A stretch of 22,287 nucleotides of DNA from a virus. The notes under the pieces were generated by a model that was not told where the DNA came from, did no database searches, and saw only the letters and a program-made list of their open reading frames with translations. The stretch is from positions 1-22,287 of IMG/VR virus record IMGVR_UViG_3300021961_000705; one strand, 5' to 3'. Position numbers and translations under genes: made by a program. This document shows positions 20,848-22,287 of this stretch, piece by piece. The first letter of the stretch is position 1; each line of letters begins with the position of its first letter.

Positions 20848-22287
20848 ACATTCCGTTAGGTCTTGGGGACATAAAATTACTCTCGCGCCCACCAACTTGA
20901 GAACCATCGGGTAACATATTCTTACCTTCTGGGGCTGCTTGTGATGGTTGACCGCGCTGAGCTTCTTGAACGGCGCCCATGACTTGCTGTAACTGTTGTT
21001 GCAACTGCTGAATAACTTGTTGCTGTTGTTCGATAGTGCTAATCTGCTGGCGGTCAGGGACAATGCGGTCCACGTTACCGTTTAGATTACTAGCCGCAGA
21101 ACGCAACAACTCAGCCGCACCATCCATGCCAACAATCTGCTGAGCAATCGGGTTAGTCAAGACGAGCTGCATAAACTCATTACGGCGGATAGCTTCAGCT
21201 TCTTTAACAACCAAACTATTAGCACCGCGAGCGACAACACTTACGTCGCCGATCAAATCAGGGTCTTCGCTATAGCGAAGGTTATCTTGATACAAGCGTT
21301 CAATAGCCGGGACAATAACGTTCTGGTCGATATTGCTGATAACCTGCTTAATGCCTTTACCTGCGTTGCTAATTAGCATCGACAAACCAGATGAGGTACG
21401 CCCAGCGCCGGGTGTATGTTCGCCCGTCATGTAACGGGGAATCATTGTGTCCTCATCCGCACGCGCAGAGAACTTCTCAAACACCGTTAGTAATTCACCT
21501 GCATTACTGCTTGGCTGGAAGAACTGAATAGGCTGTGAGCTGTCGCCGTAATCAGAACTCTGGAACTGCCAGATTTTCCAAGGGTGCATTTCAGTAATGT
21601 CTTCGCCCGGCGGCAAACGAGATACGTTTACGCCAACTTGCGGGCCAGAGCTAATGCCCATGTTGTTTGCCAAGCTGCGAGCTGTAGCGTTGACCATTGC
21701 TTGTGAATCACGGCACAAGTCTGTAACGCCTTTGCCCTCAACGGCGCCGGGTAGGCTCTCGTAAGAAGTCAGGTAATAAGGCTTGCGGCCTAGTGGGTCG
21801 TAGTTCAGGACTGCACGAATAACAGTGCCGCCGATCAACCAAACTTCGCAAGGGTAGCTAAGCGCGGGGTCTGGGATTTCTTTTTCAGTCAAGCCCCAGT
21901 CAAGTAGGTACTTACCCTGTACTGAGTCCCACAACTGTAAGGCGTCGATCAAGTCGTCTGTAGCAAGGGCATCGGTTGTATTCTTACCCTCGGCTTCAGC
22001 TTTCGCAGAATCAGACCACAGCCATTCCTTCAGGCTACCGCCGGTGAAGTCGTCAAGAACGCTACGAATAGCATCGTTGTTATAGCCGGGTACATCAATC
22101 AGAGCCTGCAGGTTTTCTGCAGTCATGCGGTGGCGCTCAATCACAAACCCGTCGTTAATATCCCAAGCCCACGGAGCCCAGTACAACATGAACGGGTCAA
22201 CGCGCTCCCACTCGTTACGAATAGCTTGTGTCGGGACTAGCTTTCCGTTTTGCCAAGCCATTGTCTTGCGACGGCGCTTGATGGGGC
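20846..22287 (-). CDS. Portal protein, N-terminus cut by window edge (at least 480 aa visible)
   Basis: The frame is open to the right edge. The ATG at 22261 has no Shine-Dalgarno and is preceded in frame by PIKRRKT, so it is an internal methionine and the true start is outside. The visible part has the portal-like ALSYPCEVWLIGGTVIRAVL and RKPYYLTSYESLPGAVEGKG segments, then a stem/clip region with GVTDLCRDSQAMVNATARSL, ANNMGISSGPQVGVN and PGAGRTSSGLSMLISNAGKG, a pattern I know from P22-type podovirus portals. The C-terminal region is glutamine-rich (STIEQQQQVIQQLQQQLQQV), like a barrel or coiled-coil extension, and ends SPRPNGM. The portal forms the dodecameric DNA entry ring and docks the terminase and adaptors. 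The terminase is expected to the right, outside the window. Confidence 0.9.
   Translation of the reverse strand, partial: PIKRRRKTMAWQNGKLVPTQAIRNEWERVDPFMLYWAPWAWDINDGFVIERHRMTAENLQALIDVPGYNNDAIRSVLDDFTGGSLKEWLWSDSAKAEAEGKNTTDALATDDLIDALQLWDSVQGKYLLDWGLTEKEIPDPALSYPCEVWLIGGTVIRAVLNYDPLGRKPYYLTSYESLPGAVEGKGVTDLCRDSQAMVNATARSLANNMGISSGPQVGVNVSRLPPGEDITEMHPWKIWQFQSSDYGDSSQPIQFFQPSSNAGELLTVFEKFSARADEDTMIPRYMTGEHTPGAGRTSSGLSMLISNAGKGIKQVISNIDQNVIVPAIERLYQDNLRYSEDPDLIGDVSVVARGANSLVVKEAEAIRRNEFMQLVLTNPIAQQIVGMDGAAELLRSAASNLNGNVDRIVPDRQQISTIEQQQQVIQQLQQQLQQVMGAVQEAQRGQPSQAAPEGKNMLPDGSQVGGRESNFMSPRPNGM

Noticed and set aside
1-22287. CRISPR array, anti-CRISPR, tRNA, integrase, insertion sequence or diversity-generating retroelement
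   Set aside because: There are no regular short spaced repeats outside coding repeats, no tRNA-like cloverleaf, no transposase, no reverse transcriptase and no template/variable repeat pair seen by eye.

Overview
The window looks like the late (structural and lysis) arm of a tailed bacteriophage genome. Every gene I can support lies on the minus strand, so transcription runs from the right edge to the left. No tRNA, rRNA, CRISPR array, insertion sequence or integrase is visible. The order portal, small protein, scaffold, major capsid, two adaptor-like proteins, then directly fibre/baseplate-type proteins, with no tape measure, tail tube or sheath gene, suggests a short-tailed (podovirus-like) phage. 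Several small proteins resemble families I remember from aquatic phage metagenomes; the host cannot be read from the sequence. Family names are recalled from memory and were not checked against a database.

Right to left: (1) 22287-18447, head module: portal (runs off the right edge), an 80-aa helical protein, scaffold, major capsid protein. A near-consensus sigma70 promoter overlapped by an 8-bp dyad sits just before the 80-aa gene. A strong intrinsic terminator sits on its stop codon and another follows the capsid gene. (2) 18392-14913, connector and proximal tail: a 90-aa unknown, two adaptor-like proteins (225 and 202 aa), a BppU-N-like immunoglobulin-fold protein, a protein made largely of 18-residue repeats, and a 145-aa tail-type protein. 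(3) 14898-10003: a 1631-aa fibre with internal repeats and a pyocin-knob-like domain. (4) 9993-7413, small proteins and lysis: a 112-aa unknown, a 56-aa unknown, a 158-aa membrane protein, a lipoprotein, a two-TM protein, a GTA-type three-helix holin, a small secreted-type protein, and an M15 peptidase endolysin. (5) 7367-383: a 547-aa tail hub/stabilisation-like protein, a 704-aa fibronectin-III tail-tip protein, a second fibre, three small tip-type proteins and four small tail-assembly-type proteins. (6) 350-1: a GNAT acetyltransferase, cut by the left edge.

The genes are packed with almost no spacers; no stretch over 300 bases lacks a gene. Nine junctions are start/stop overlaps of 1 or 4 nt (TAATG, ATGA, TGATG), and most other starts have a clear Shine-Dalgarno sequence. 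The most unusual element is the promoter-dyad-ORF-terminator cassette at 20550-20848 inside the head operon.
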